Source: Pelagibacterium flavum
Lineage (GTDB): Bacteria > Pseudomonadota > Alphaproteobacteria > Rhizobiales > Devosiaceae
Assembly: GCF_025854335.1 (NCBI RefSeq)
Contig: NZ_CP107716.1
Location: 558,001-622,000, forward strand
Direction: 5' to 3'
Length of the DNA stretch: 64,000 nt
The notes under the pieces are model-generated. The model searched no databases and was not told the origin of the DNA. It was given only the letters and a program-made list of their open reading frames with translations. This document shows positions 33,917-42,288 of this stretch, piece after piece; the first letter of the stretch is position 1, and each line of letters opens with the position of its first letter. Made by a program: the position numbers and the translations under genes.

Positions 33917-35200
33917 ATGCGCATTCCGATCTTCTTCATGGCGCTTGTCCTGGGCATGGCAGGGACGGCAGCGGCTAGCGGACCGGACGGTAAGCTTCTG
34001 GCACGGCTTCTGGCGTGGGGTGACCACGACGGTGCGCGCGCCCATCTTGCCGCCACTGTCTCCGAACCGGCACTGCATGCCCTCCATCGCACCCATCTCG
34101 AAGGGCTGATCGCCCGGCAGCAAGGTCGGAACGCTGACGCCGTTGCGCTCTTTCGTTCCGTTTTGGTCATCGATCACGATTTCGTGGCGGCACGCGTTGA
34201 GTTGTCCAGAACTCTGCTTGCGATGCGCAATTTCGAGGGCGCGGCGCATCATCTCGACATTCTCGCACTCAATGCCAATGACGGGATCCACAGCCTTGCG
34301 CAGTCCGGTCTCGACCATATCAGGGCCAATCGGGGCTATGGCGCACAGATGCATTTTTCCATCGCGCCGTCGAGCAATCTCAATCGGGGAAGCGGCCACC
34401 AGACCTTCAACGCGGGTGGGCTGGCGTTTGCCATCGATCCGGGTTCACGCCAGACGGCCGGCATGGGCGTAACGATTGGGGCGAGTGCATATAACAGCTT
34501 TATTCTTGGCAACGGGCAGGCCCTCGTCGCAAGCGCCTCAGCCGATCTGACCACCGATATCGAGGGAAGCCGCGCCGAACAGATTTCGCTCAATGCCGGG
34601 CTCAGCTGGCAGGGCCGCGTCGGCGGCGCCCGATTTGCCATTGGTCCGATCATCAATGCAACATTTTCAGCCTTCGAGCCGCATCTGATGCGCTATGGAC
34701 TAAGCGGAGACTTCGCCGCTTCCGCAGGTGCGCAAAATCTTGTGGGGTTGAGCTTTACCGCACTGGGGCAGGACTATGCATCCGAGACCTATCGCAACGG
34801 GTTTCGGGTTCTGGCGGGCGCGCAACTGACCCATGCGTTCATGCCTGCCTTGCGGGCAAGCGTTGAAACGGGCGTGGATATCGAACGCACTCAAAGCGCC
34901 CATCTCGACAGAAACGGAATTTATGGGGAAGTGAGGGTGGAGCGCGATTGGCGGGGCGGGTTCTCGACCTCGATCTTTGCGCGCTACGCCAGAGAACAGT
35001 ATCTGGGAAATTACCCCGGCACCGGCGCCCCACGCGTCGATGACCGGCTAAGCGCAGGCGTCACCGTTTCGAACAGCCAGATCGATCTTGGCGGTTTTAC
35101 GCCGACGCTGGGCTACAGTTATACGCGGCAGTTTTCCAATGTGAGCTTTTTCGATCATGACAGCCACGATGTCACGTTTGGGCTGACCAAAGCCTTTTAA
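33917..35200 (+). CDS. Surface lipoprotein assembly modifier (Slam, DUF560)
   Basis: A 427-residue outer-membrane protein. After a signal peptide (MRIPIFFMALVLGMAGTAAA) comes a periplasmic TPR-like helical domain (about 25-140, for example RQQGRNADAVALFRSVLVID) and then a C-terminal barrel of about 14 strands. It ends GGFTPTLGYSYTRQFSNVSF, then HDVTFGLTKAF with a terminal Phe, closely matching the Slam family end. Slam proteins move lipoproteins with TbpB-like barrels across the outer membrane (type XI secretion). Start ATG 33917 gives the signal peptide directly. Confidence 0.83.
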   Translation: MRIPIFFMALVLGMAGTAAASGPDGKLLARLLAWGDHDGARAHLAATVSEPALHALHRTHLEGLIARQQGRNADAVALFRSVLVIDHDFVAARVELSRTLLAMRNFEGAAHHLDILALNANDGIHSLAQSGLDHIRANRGYGAQMHFSIAPSSNLNRGSGHQTFNAGGLAFAIDPGSRQTAGMGVTIGASAYNSFILGNGQALVASASADLTTDIEGSRAEQISLNAGLSWQGRVGGARFAIGPIINATFSAFEPHLMRYGLSGDFAASAGAQNLVGLSFTALGQDYASETYRNGFRVLAGAQLTHAFMPALRASVETGVDIERTQSAHLDRNGIYGEVRVERDWRGGFSTSIFARYAREQYLGNYPGTGAPRVDDRLSAGVTVSNSQIDLGGFTPTLGYSYTRQFSNVSFFDHDSHDVTFGLTKAF

Positions 35201-35275
35201 GTCGTGATCCTGATCGTGCCCCCGCCGCAATTGCCGGTTCCCATCAACCTCCGATTTTGCTAAGCGAAACGCCGT

Positions 35276-35352
35276 GGTCCCGTAGCTCAGCAGGATAGAG
35301 CATCAGATTCCTAATCTGAGGGTCACTGGTTCGAATCCAGTCGGGATCACCA
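35276..35352 (+). tRNA. tRNA-Arg (anticodon CCT)
   Basis: A 77-base tRNA with encoded CCA (35350-35352). The acceptor GGTCCCG pairs with CGGGATC; TAGCTCAG begins the D arm. The anticodon stem TCAGA/TCTGA closes the loop TTCCTAA, giving anticodon CCT for AGG codons. The T arm is CTGGTTCGAATCCAG. Confidence 0.95.
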
Positions 35353-35375
35353 TTTCCTGCCTCGCGGGCCGCATC

Positions 35376-35410
35376 GGCTTTTCATGACGCGCCGGCGCCA
35401 TGAAAAAGCC
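35376..35410. terminator. Hairpin downstream of tRNA-Arg
   Basis: GGCTTTTCATG (35376-35386) pairs with CATGAAAAAGCC (35399-35410), with inner GCGC pairs. The A/T-rich stem gives U-runs on both strands, so it could terminate the tRNA transcript. Confidence 0.6.
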
Positions 35411-35501
35411 CGGACCGCGGTCGCGGCCTTAAGCAGACCTGTCCGGGCTTGCGGTTTTGCCGCGGGCCGCCATCATTTTGCTCTGTCCCTGGAGACGCCT
35501 C

Positions 35502-35657
35502 ATGTCCGCCCCCGCCCTGGCCAAACTGACCCGCGCTATCGAGGAGCTCGAGCGGACGGTGGCGGTCAACAGCTATACCGCTGCCCAGCGTATCGCGCTC
35601 AAATCCGAGCTTGAAACCCATATCCAGCGCATCGACGAGTTGCGGCAGGGGCTCTAA
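35502..35657 (+). CDS. Small coiled-coil hypothetical protein
   Basis: A 51-residue charged helical protein (KLTRAIEELERTVAVNSYTA, SELETHIQRIDELRQ). Start ATG 35502 follows CTGGAGACG. Not recognised. Composition and ribosome site support a real gene; there is no conserved motif to assign a function. Confidence 0.55.
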   Translation: MSAPALAKLTRAIEELERTVAVNSYTAAQRIALKSELETHIQRIDELRQGL

Positions 35658-35693
35658 CCGTTCGCAAGACCGCCGGCTTAGATTGGACGCCCG

Positions 35694-36461
35694 CTAGAAA
35701 TTGTCCTTGGCCTTGCGGATGGCGCCGAAGATCTGCCAGGCGGGGGCATCTTCGTGGTTCATGGCGTGGGCCATTTCCGGCGTGTCGGCGCGCAGGAAGG
35801 GATTGGCGGCAAGATCCTCGCCCAGATTGAACGGGATCGTGGGCTGGCCGGCGTCGATCTGGTCCTGAGCCTGTTTTGCACGAGCCTGAAGAGCGGGGTT
35901 ATCAGGATCGATCGATAGGGCGAACTTGGCGTTGGCCAGAGTATATTCGTGGCCGCAATAGACCATGGTTTCCGGCGGCAGCTTTTTGAGCCTTTCAAGA
36001 CCGGCCCACATCGAGTGGGCGTCGCCCTCGAACATGCGGCCCACGCCCATCGAGAACAGCGCGTCGGCCGAGAACAGAACCTTTTCCTCGGGCGCGAAAA
36101 ACGCGATGTGGCCCAGCGTATGACCGGGCACGTCGATCACTTCAAAAACTGTTTCACCCAAAGTCACCGTGTCGCCCCCGCCAACCAGCGTGTCGAGCCC
36201 GGCGATCTTACCCGCTTCGCCCTTGGGGCCGATGACGTTGCAATCGAAGCGCCGCTTGAGCGGGGCGATGGCGTCGGTGTGGTCGGAGTGATGGTGGGTG
36301 ATGAAAATGTCGGTGAGGGTCCAGCCGCGCTTGTCGAGCTCGGCGAGAATAGGGGCCTGTTCGGGTGCATCGATGGCAGCGACCCGGCCTGACGCAGAAT
36401 CGCGGACGAGATAGCCGAAATTGTCGCTGAGTGCAGGGAAAACGGCGATTTCGAGGGACAT
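35694..36461 (-). CDS. gloB: Hydroxyacylglutathione hydrolase (glyoxalase II)
   Basis: A 255-residue metallo-beta-lactamase-fold thioesterase that hydrolyses S-lactoylglutathione to lactate and glutathione. The metal motif is Thr55-His56-His57-His58-Ser-Asp60-His61, with GHTLGHIAFF, SADALFSMG and YCGHEYTLANAKFA supplying the remaining ligands. The start is ATG 36461 (MSLEIAVFPAL). It is divergent from a methyltransferase gene, a common pairing in Hyphomicrobiales. Confidence 0.95.
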   Translation of the reverse strand: MSLEIAVFPALSDNFGYLVRDSASGRVAAIDAPEQAPILAELDKRGWTLTDIFITHHHSDHTDAIAPLKRRFDCNVIGPKGEAGKIAGLDTLVGGGDTVTLGETVFEVIDVPGHTLGHIAFFAPEEKVLFSADALFSMGVGRMFEGDAHSMWAGLERLKKLPPETMVYCGHEYTLANAKFALSIDPDNPALQARAKQAQDQIDAGQPTIPFNLGEDLAANPFLRADTPEMAHAMNHEDAPAWQIFGAIRKAKDNF

Positions 36462-36709
36462 GAGCCAGGCCTCCTGTTTGATTTTGCGCCGAGGGTATGG
36501 CGGGGGCCCGTCACATGCAAGGTGTGAACGCATCGGGTTTGACCTTGTCGTGCAAACCGCCCACATAGAGATTGATCGTTCCGATTGAATCGGGACGGCG
36601 GCTCCAAGTCTTTGTCTTGGCGCGAGATCGAACCGGAAAACTCTGCAGCTATTCCCGATCTCACGCCAGGATGAATGTGTTTGCATCTGGCGCAAGTGAA
36701 CCGAAATCG

Positions 36710-37444
36710 ATGACACCTGACGTTGACGGGCTGATCCGCTTTTACAAATCGCCGCTGGGCCGGCTGACGCGGCAATCGATCCGTCAGCAGGTGAGCGAAT
36801 TGGCCGGAGATGTCACCGGATTGCGGCTTTTGGGGCTGGGGTTTGCCACGCCCTATCTGCGCGGGGCGCTCAAGGGGGCGGAGCGGGTTCTGGCCTTCAT
36901 GCCGGCTCGGCAGGGCGCTTCGAGCTGGCCGCGCGAAGGGCCTTCGCACACGGTGCTCTGCGATCCGCTGGAAATGCCGCTGACCGACGCAGCCATGGAT
37001 ATGGTCATCGTCATTCACGGTTTCGAGCACGTGGTGGACCCTGAAGATATGATGCGTGAGTTGTGGCGGATCTGTGCGCCCAATGCGAAGGTGATCATCG
37101 TCGTGCCGCGGCGGCGCGGCCTGTGGGCAGGGCTGGACACCAACCCGTTCGGATATGGCCAGCCCTATTCGCGCGGGCAGATGGACAAGCTGTTGCGCGA
37201 TCATTCGTTTACGCCCGAAGTCTGGCGCGACGGCTTGTTTTTCCCCCCCATTCATTCCGGCCCCATCCTGCGCTCGGCGCGGATGATCGAAAAGGCCAGC
37301 AAGATGTTCGGCCCGACCTTTGCGGGGGCGATGTGTGTGCGGGCAAAGAAGGAACAGTTTCCCGCCATCGCGCGGCGCAAGCGGGCCGAAAAGGCGCTGG
37401 GGGCGCCGGAGCTGAGCCCACAGACTGCGCGGGAAGGGGTGTGA
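36710..37444 (+). CDS. Class I SAM-dependent methyltransferase
   Basis: A 244-residue protein with a Rossmann methyltransferase core (LRLLGLGFATPYLRGAL for motif I, DPLEMPLTDAAMDMVIVIHG for motif IV, HVVDPEDMMRELWRICAPNA for the following helix). ATG 36710 gives the common family opening (DVDGLIRFYKSPLGRLTRQS); ATG 36671 is an alternative. Substrate unknown. Confidence 0.85.
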   Translation: MTPDVDGLIRFYKSPLGRLTRQSIRQQVSELAGDVTGLRLLGLGFATPYLRGALKGAERVLAFMPARQGASSWPREGPSHTVLCDPLEMPLTDAAMDMVIVIHGFEHVVDPEDMMRELWRICAPNAKVIIVVPRRRGLWAGLDTNPFGYGQPYSRGQMDKLLRDHSFTPEVWRDGLFFPPIHSGPILRSARMIEKASKMFGPTFAGAMCVRAKKEQFPAIARRKRAEKALGAPELSPQTAREGV

Positions 37445-37515
37445 GGCAGCAGTCGGCGACAGGCAAACGTTCAGGATCGGCCGAACGACAGGGTCGACGT
37501 CATCGCTTCCATCAA

Positions 37516-37525
37516 TTATCTATAA
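37516..37525. promoter_or_regulatory. BioR operator upstream of bioR
   Basis: TTATCTATAA, the exact alphaproteobacterial BioR box, ending three bases before the bioR ATG at 37529. It indicates autoregulation. There is no room for a ribosome site between box and ATG, so the message may be leaderless or the box may sit over the promoter start. Confidence 0.9.
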
Positions 37526-37528
37526 TTT

Positions 37529-38155
37529 ATGCCGACGCCCAAATCAGACACCATCGCCACACAGATAAGCAAAGCACTCGCCGGACGCATTATTGCCGGC
37601 GAGATCGAGGCCGGCGCCAAGCTGCGGCAGGACCAGATCGCCGAAGAGTTTGGCGCAAGCCATGTTCCGGTGCGTGAGGCGTTTCGACGGCTCGAGTCGC
37701 AAGGGTTGGTCGTGAGTGCGCCGCGCCGGGGCGTGCGGGTCGCCGGGTTCAGTCCGGCCGAAGTGCGCGAGGTGGCGGAGATGCGCGCCGCTCTCGAAAC
37801 TTTGGCGCTGCGCAAGGCGATACCGCACTTGACGCGGGCCATTCTCGACCGGGCCGAGGAGGCCAACAGTGCGGCCGATCGGGCGCTCGACGTCGAAACC
37901 TGGGAAGAGGCAAATCGCACCTTTCATCGCACGATTCTGACCCCATGCGGCATGCCGCGCCTGCTCAGAACCATCGATGACCTGCACACGGCGAGTGCCC
38001 GGTTTCTGTTTTCGGGCTGGCGGGCCGAATGGGAAGCCCCGACCGACCGCGACCATCGCGCCATCCTTGACGCCCTGCGGGCCGGACAGACCGAGACGGC
38101 CGTGTCCGTGCTGGCCCGGCACGTCCAGACAATAGGCCAGAACGGTCCCAAATAG
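37529..38155 (+). CDS. bioR: Biotin-responsive GntR-family repressor BioR
   Basis: A 208-residue GntR/FCD regulator. The DNA-binding domain covers about residues 8-75 (LRQDQIAEEFGASHVPVREA, FRRLESQGLVV). The FCD domain has the histidine pattern NRTFHRTIL and DRDHRAIL. Identification as BioR rests on its own TTATCTATAA box and on the bioY gene next door with the same box. BioR in alphaproteobacteria represses biotin synthesis and uptake genes in place of BirA. Confidence 0.9.
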   Translation: MPTPKSDTIATQISKALAGRIIAGEIEAGAKLRQDQIAEEFGASHVPVREAFRRLESQGLVVSAPRRGVRVAGFSPAEVREVAEMRAALETLALRKAIPHLTRAILDRAEEANSAADRALDVETWEEANRTFHRTILTPCGMPRLLRTIDDLHTASARFLFSGWRAEWEAPTDRDHRAILDALRAGQTETAVSVLARHVQTIGQNGPK

Positions 38156-38245
38156 GCTTCCAACGCTCGCTCCAACCTCCGATCCAAGGAGGGCCGGTTC
38201 AACCGGCCTTGCCATGTTTGTACTTTTGTGGATTATTTAGCGATA

Positions 38246-38266
38246 GATTCTATAAATTATCTATAA
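38246..38266. promoter_or_regulatory. BioR operator pair upstream of bioY
   Basis: A perfect TTATCTATAA at 38257-38266 with a degenerate half-matching copy GATTCTATAA at 38246-38255, 11 bases (one helical turn) upstream. They lie 22 bases before the bioY GTG and just before its CAGGAG ribosome site. Confidence 0.88.
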
Positions 38267-38287
38267 TTTATCATCAGGAGAAATATC

Positions 38288-38878
38288 GTGAACACTGTCA
38301 GCGCGCCCACAGCCAAATCTGTCTATAGTCCGCTCGATCTGGATCGCCGTTCGGTCGCCTGGCAAGTCGGAGCGGTGGTGGTGGGCACGCTGTTTCTGGC
38401 GCTGTGTTCGTATATCGAAGTGCCCATGGTGCCGGTTCCGGTCACCATGCAGACCTTCGGCGTCGCACTTATTGGTGCCCTTTTTGGCTGGCGGCTGGGT
38501 GCGATAACGGTCTGTGCCTGGCTGGCGGAGGCCGCTGTCGGCCTGCCGGTTCTGGCCGGGGGCGCTGGAGGGGTGCAGCATTTCGCCGGTCCGACCGCCG
38601 GCTATCTCCTGGCTTTCCCGGTTTGTGCCGCGCTGACGGGCTGGCTGGCGGAGAAAGGCTGGAACGGAAAACACCCCATCCTTGCCTTCGTCAGCATGCT
38701 GGCGAGCAATGGAGCGTGTCTTGTCATCGGTGCCGCGTGGCTTGCCGTCCTGATCGGCGGCGAACAGGCGGTCATCCACGGAGTCATGCCTTTCCTTTTG
38801 GGTGGCGTGCTGAAGTCGGGGCTCGGTGCCGCCGTGCTCGCCCTGGGCGAGCGGGGCAGCCGGCGCGCGGGCCAATGA
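38288..38878 (+). CDS. bioY: Biotin transporter BioY
   Basis: A 196-residue membrane S-component for biotin uptake with about six helices. Family motifs VPMVPVPVTMQTFGVALIGA, WLAEAAVGLPVLAGGAGG and HFAGPTAGYLLAF are clear. Start is GTG 38288 behind CAGGAG. BioM and BioN are not adjacent, so it either works alone or uses a shared energising module. Controlled by BioR through the operators just upstream. Confidence 0.95.
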   Translation: MNTVSAPTAKSVYSPLDLDRRSVAWQVGAVVVGTLFLALCSYIEVPMVPVPVTMQTFGVALIGALFGWRLGAITVCAWLAEAAVGLPVLAGGAGGVQHFAGPTAGYLLAFPVCAALTGWLAEKGWNGKHPILAFVSMLASNGACLVIGAAWLAVLIGGEQAVIHGVMPFLLGGVLKSGLGAAVLALGERGSRRAGQ

Positions 38879-39306
38879 CGATAAGGCTTCGGCCCCATCA
38901 CCTGCTTTGCGTGCTGGCCTATGTCGGCAAAGGTTATAGCGCCCGGTTTACGGCCAATTATGATTTGGTCGTACAACGCATCGCGGAGGGCGAAGACATC
39001 GTGATTGTCGGTGGGCCGGACGATATCTGCGCACCGCTCCTCGGTGATGCAGAACCCCATTGTTGGCGCGAAAGCGTCATCGAACGGGATCGCGCGGCGG
39101 CGCGCGATCTCTCCACGTTGCTGGGTACGCCCATCGACGCGGGAGTCTCGTTATCGCTCGAGAGCGGGCGTTTGAAGCGGATGCGGGCGGCATTTGCCGA
39201 ACGCTCAATCCGTGGGGCCTGCGCAGGATGCGAATGGCAAGAAATGTGCAATGCGATCGCTGCCAGCGGTTTTGTTGACGTCGTGCTGCCCACCTCGCGG
39301 GAGTGA
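38875..39306 (+). CDS. DUF1284 family cysteine-rich protein, co-transcribed with bioY
   Basis: A 143-residue protein opening MTIRLRPHHLLCVLAYVGKG with the conserved HHLLC, followed by PDDICAPLL, EPHCWRES and CAGCEWQEMC. The cysteine pattern suggests a metal or iron-sulfur site (inference). It overlaps bioY by 4 bases (ATGA), so it belongs to the BioR-controlled operon. The biochemical role of DUF1284 is unknown; a biotin-linked role is suggested by position only. Confidence 0.85.
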   Translation: MTIRLRPHHLLCVLAYVGKGYSARFTANYDLVVQRIAEGEDIVIVGGPDDICAPLLGDAEPHCWRESVIERDRAAARDLSTLLGTPIDAGVSLSLESGRLKRMRAAFAERSIRGACAGCEWQEMCNAIAASGFVDVVLPTSRE

Positions 39307-39332
39307 GGCCGGGCCGGCACGACAAACGGCCG

Positions 39333-39704
39333 CTATTGCTGTTTGCCGATACGGCCCAGATGGGTGACGGAAAAGCCTTCGGGGGATTTGAGCCCATAGC
39401 CGAACATGCGGTCGAGGCCGCAATGGGCCAGCCACAGGGCGCCGAGCACGGTCAGCAGCGGGATGGCGGCCAGAACGCCCACGGCCAAAAGGGCGGCGCC
39501 GAAGCCATAGATATGGACCAGATTGTAGCAGAATGCGCCAACGCGCGGGCCGAAGGCATAAGCGATAAAGCTCAGATCGGGGGCAAAAAAGATCAGCAGA
39601 GCGACCCACCAGGGCATGGTGTCGTTGAAATGGAAAAACAGTGCGAGCCCGGCGGCAAGGACGAGCAGTCCTTCGATGCGTTGCCAGAGAACGGCGTGGA
39701 TCAT
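39333..39704 (-). CDS. DUF4260 membrane protein
   Basis: A 123-residue protein with four helices (IEGLLVLAAGLALFFHF, WWVALLIFFAPDLSFIAYAF, GAALLAVGVLAAIPLLTV) ending in the family signature YGLKSPEGFSVTHLGRIG. DUF4260 proteins have no known function. It lies downstream of the large membrane hydrolase on the same strand with a 33-base gap. Confidence 0.85.
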   Translation of the reverse strand: MIHAVLWQRIEGLLVLAAGLALFFHFNDTMPWWVALLIFFAPDLSFIAYAFGPRVGAFCYNLVHIYGFGAALLAVGVLAAIPLLTVLGALWLAHCGLDRMFGYGLKSPEGFSVTHLGRIGKQQ

Positions 39705-39737
39705 TGGGGAGCCCTCCGGCGGATTTGATTTCCCAAC

Positions 39738-41471
39738 TTATCGAACGCCATCCTCCGAGGCAATGTCGGGGTCCCGGAACCAGCCGCCGACGATGTCGCG
39801 ATAGGTGCCGGCGCGGGTGAGACGCTCGGTGAGGGCATCGAGCTCGGGTTCGGTCCAGCCCTCGGGTTCGGTCACTTCGATCCAGGCCTTGAGATAGTGC
39901 TGGGGCGCATAGACATGACCGTAGCCGACCGGGGTGGCCTGGGCGAGGAGCAGATCGAAGGTCACCTGCAGGAAGGTGACCACCGGATACCAGTTGAGAT
40001 CGGGCGAGACATCGGGCGCGCGCCGACCCTCCAGCCATGCGGGGCTGCGATAGACCATGCCGGGGTCGAAAAATACCACGGGGTCGGACCCATATTGCAG
40101 GTAGAACAGGCGCAGCGGCCCCCAATTCCCGGCCCCGGTCTCAAGGCCCTCAAACTGGTTGGCGTAGCGCACGATGGAGCCATCGCCCACTTGCGGCAGC
40201 CAGGCTGGGCTCAGGGGATTGCGGGCGCCGGTGACGTCGCGCCAGATCTGGCTGGCAAAGGGTGGGCCGACCCAGAGCGCGCCCGCTATGGGGTTGGACA
40301 GGATATCGAAAAGGTTGATCGAGGCTTGGGAAGAATAGGCGCCGAGGCTGAGGCCGTGGAGGTACAGTTCGGGCCGGGTATCGGGCGGCAGCTCGCTCCA
40401 ATAGGCATAAACGATATCGAACAGGGCGCGGGCTGCCTCCACCCCGACATTGGGTTCGGACACCAAAGAGAGCGAGCTGGTGAGGTAGGAATATTGCAGG
40501 GCGACGCTGGCTACGTCGCCGCCGTGGAGAAATTCGAGCGTGTCGATGGCTGGCGGCTGCACCCAGCCGGTGCCCACCGGCATGATGATAACGAGAACTG
40601 AGCGCTCGAAGGCGCCGACGCGCAGCATTTCATCGAGCGCCAGCCTGGCGCGTTCCTCGACGGTTTCGGCCGAGCGCAAGCCCACATAGACGCGCAGCGG
40701 ATCGATGGCGGGCTTGTTGGTGACTTCCTCGATTTCTGCGGCGGTGGGGCCGGACTGGACATAGACGCGGGCATCGAGCCCAATGGTCGACCAATCGACA
40801 AGCGAGGCCGCGCTGCCCGAGCGCAGGGGATTTTCGGGCTGTTCCTCGTAGGCGCCGGCCAGGGTATCGAGATTGGCATAGAACCTGTCGGCGGCTGCAA
40901 AGGCCCAGCGGGCGAGCACGCCATTGACGGTGATGTTGGTAAGGATAGTGACCACCACGATGCCGACCACCAGTGCGACGCGGGGCGGGATAATCGGCCG
41001 CAGCCAGCCCGAGATCAGCCGCACGCCCGAGACGAGCAGCGTGCCGAGCGCGATCAGGATCAGAGCCGGGAGGACAGCGATAGCGACGACATAAATAGGC
41101 TGGTTGGACTGGACCGAAGGCATGTCCATGACCGCGCGGATCGAATTCTGCCAGCCGGTCGAAAGCCACAGGCAAATGAATGTGAAGGCCACTCCAGCGC
41201 CAATCATCGCCCATTGGGCGTACCTCACCCAGCGGCGGCGGGATGGCGGCTTGAGGCCCATGAAATTCCAGAGCCACTCGAGAAACACCCCGATGCCATA
41301 GCCGGCGGCGAACACGCAGCCCGACAGGACGCCCTGGATTAAAAAATGGCGGGGGATGAGTGAGGGGGTGAGCGAGAGGGCGAAAAACACCAGCCCGAGA
41401 AACACCCCGCCAGCGGGCAGGTTCAGGATATACCGGCGAACCGGCCGTATGGGCCGGAAAACGGGCATCAT
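39738..41471 (-). CDS. Membrane-anchored alpha/beta-hydrolase family protein
   Basis: A 577-residue protein. The N-terminal 230 residues hold five or so membrane helices (GGVFLGLVFFALSLTPSLIP, VVAIAVLPALILIALGTLL), and the C-terminal domain is an alpha/beta hydrolase whose nucleophile elbow is LHGLSLGAYSS. VIIMPVGTGWVQPPA is a family motif. The two-domain layout matches the Abhydrolase_9 membrane family. Start ATG 41471 overlaps the exoD stop by 4 bases, so it is translated with exoD. Likely a cell-envelope lipid or ester hydrolase; substrate unknown. Confidence 0.85.
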   Translation of the reverse strand: MMPVFRPIRPVRRYILNLPAGGVFLGLVFFALSLTPSLIPRHFLIQGVLSGCVFAAGYGIGVFLEWLWNFMGLKPPSRRRWVRYAQWAMIGAGVAFTFICLWLSTGWQNSIRAVMDMPSVQSNQPIYVVAIAVLPALILIALGTLLVSGVRLISGWLRPIIPPRVALVVGIVVVTILTNITVNGVLARWAFAAADRFYANLDTLAGAYEEQPENPLRSGSAASLVDWSTIGLDARVYVQSGPTAAEIEEVTNKPAIDPLRVYVGLRSAETVEERARLALDEMLRVGAFERSVLVIIMPVGTGWVQPPAIDTLEFLHGGDVASVALQYSYLTSSLSLVSEPNVGVEAARALFDIVYAYWSELPPDTRPELYLHGLSLGAYSSQASINLFDILSNPIAGALWVGPPFASQIWRDVTGARNPLSPAWLPQVGDGSIVRYANQFEGLETGAGNWGPLRLFYLQYGSDPVVFFDPGMVYRSPAWLEGRRAPDVSPDLNWYPVVTFLQVTFDLLLAQATPVGYGHVYAPQHYLKAWIEVTEPEGWTEPELDALTERLTRAGTYRDIVGGWFRDPDIASEDGVR

Positions 41472-42103
41472 TGCACGGCTCCCACAGCCGCGTTGGCCAG
41501 GTGCCAGACGCCCCAGATGGCAGCCGCAGCGATCGCGAGCCCCAACATTGCGATGACAATTCCGGCGATGATGACGACGGCGTCGCGGTTGATCCAGCCC
41601 AGGCACAGGATGCAGATGCCGGTGTTGGGGATCGCGTTGATAAAGGGGATGGGCAGCATCATGGGAAGGCTGACCGTGATGATGAACAGGGCCAGCAGCG
41701 GCTGCATGGACGGGGCGGAGATGAATGTGTAGCGGGGCCGGGAAAAGCGAGCCATGACCGCGGCCATGCGGGCAAAGAGCTTGGTCACGCGCGTCAGCGC
41801 CTTGGCCGGGAGCTTTCGGCGCCGGATCCATCCGGGGAGCGTCAGAGGCGCATTGAGCAGCATGGCAATGGAAAAGCCGATGATGGCAAAGGCGATCGTG
41901 CCGCCATAGCCGGGTGGGCCGGGCACCATGTTGAGGACGGAAAAGACCAAAATGACAACGATATGGGAATGAACGCCCAGCGCGGCGATGAGGCTGGCAA
42001 CGGTGAAGCGCGGATCGGGCTTTTGCTGGGAGGCATGAAGGGCGTCGAGCAAGCCACCGATCTGAACTTCCACGGGCGTGGGTTCGGCTTCGGTGGATGT
42101 CAT
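41468..42103 (-). CDS. exoD: ExoD-family exopolysaccharide synthesis protein
   Basis: A 211-residue membrane protein with four to five helices. The opening region SLIAALGVHSHIVVILVFSV followed by NMVPGPPGYGG, then SLPMMLPIPFINAIPNTGIC, are ExoD hallmarks. ExoD of Sinorhizobium affects exopolysaccharide production and alkali tolerance, but its mechanism is unclear. It is the first gene of a pair with the membrane hydrolase. Confidence 0.9.
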   Translation of the reverse strand: MTSTEAEPTPVEVQIGGLLDALHASQQKPDPRFTVASLIAALGVHSHIVVILVFSVLNMVPGPPGYGGTIAFAIIGFSIAMLLNAPLTLPGWIRRRKLPAKALTRVTKLFARMAAVMARFSRPRYTFISAPSMQPLLALFIITVSLPMMLPIPFINAIPNTGICILCLGWINRDAVVIIAGIVIAMLGLAIAAAAIWGVWHLANAAVGAVQ

Positions 42104-42288
42104 GGGCTTGCCTTGCGAAAGACGGTGGTTGCAGGTGAGGCGATCATGCCGTCATGCCGTGTTCCGATCAACCGGCAAAGGGCGCATTCCGGGTCCTTGC
42201 CGGAGGCGATTGCTTTACAGGTTGGGGTTCACTATGGTCCGCGCGGCCCCGTAACAGGGGGTACGCCAGTCTCAATTGTGTGAGCGCC

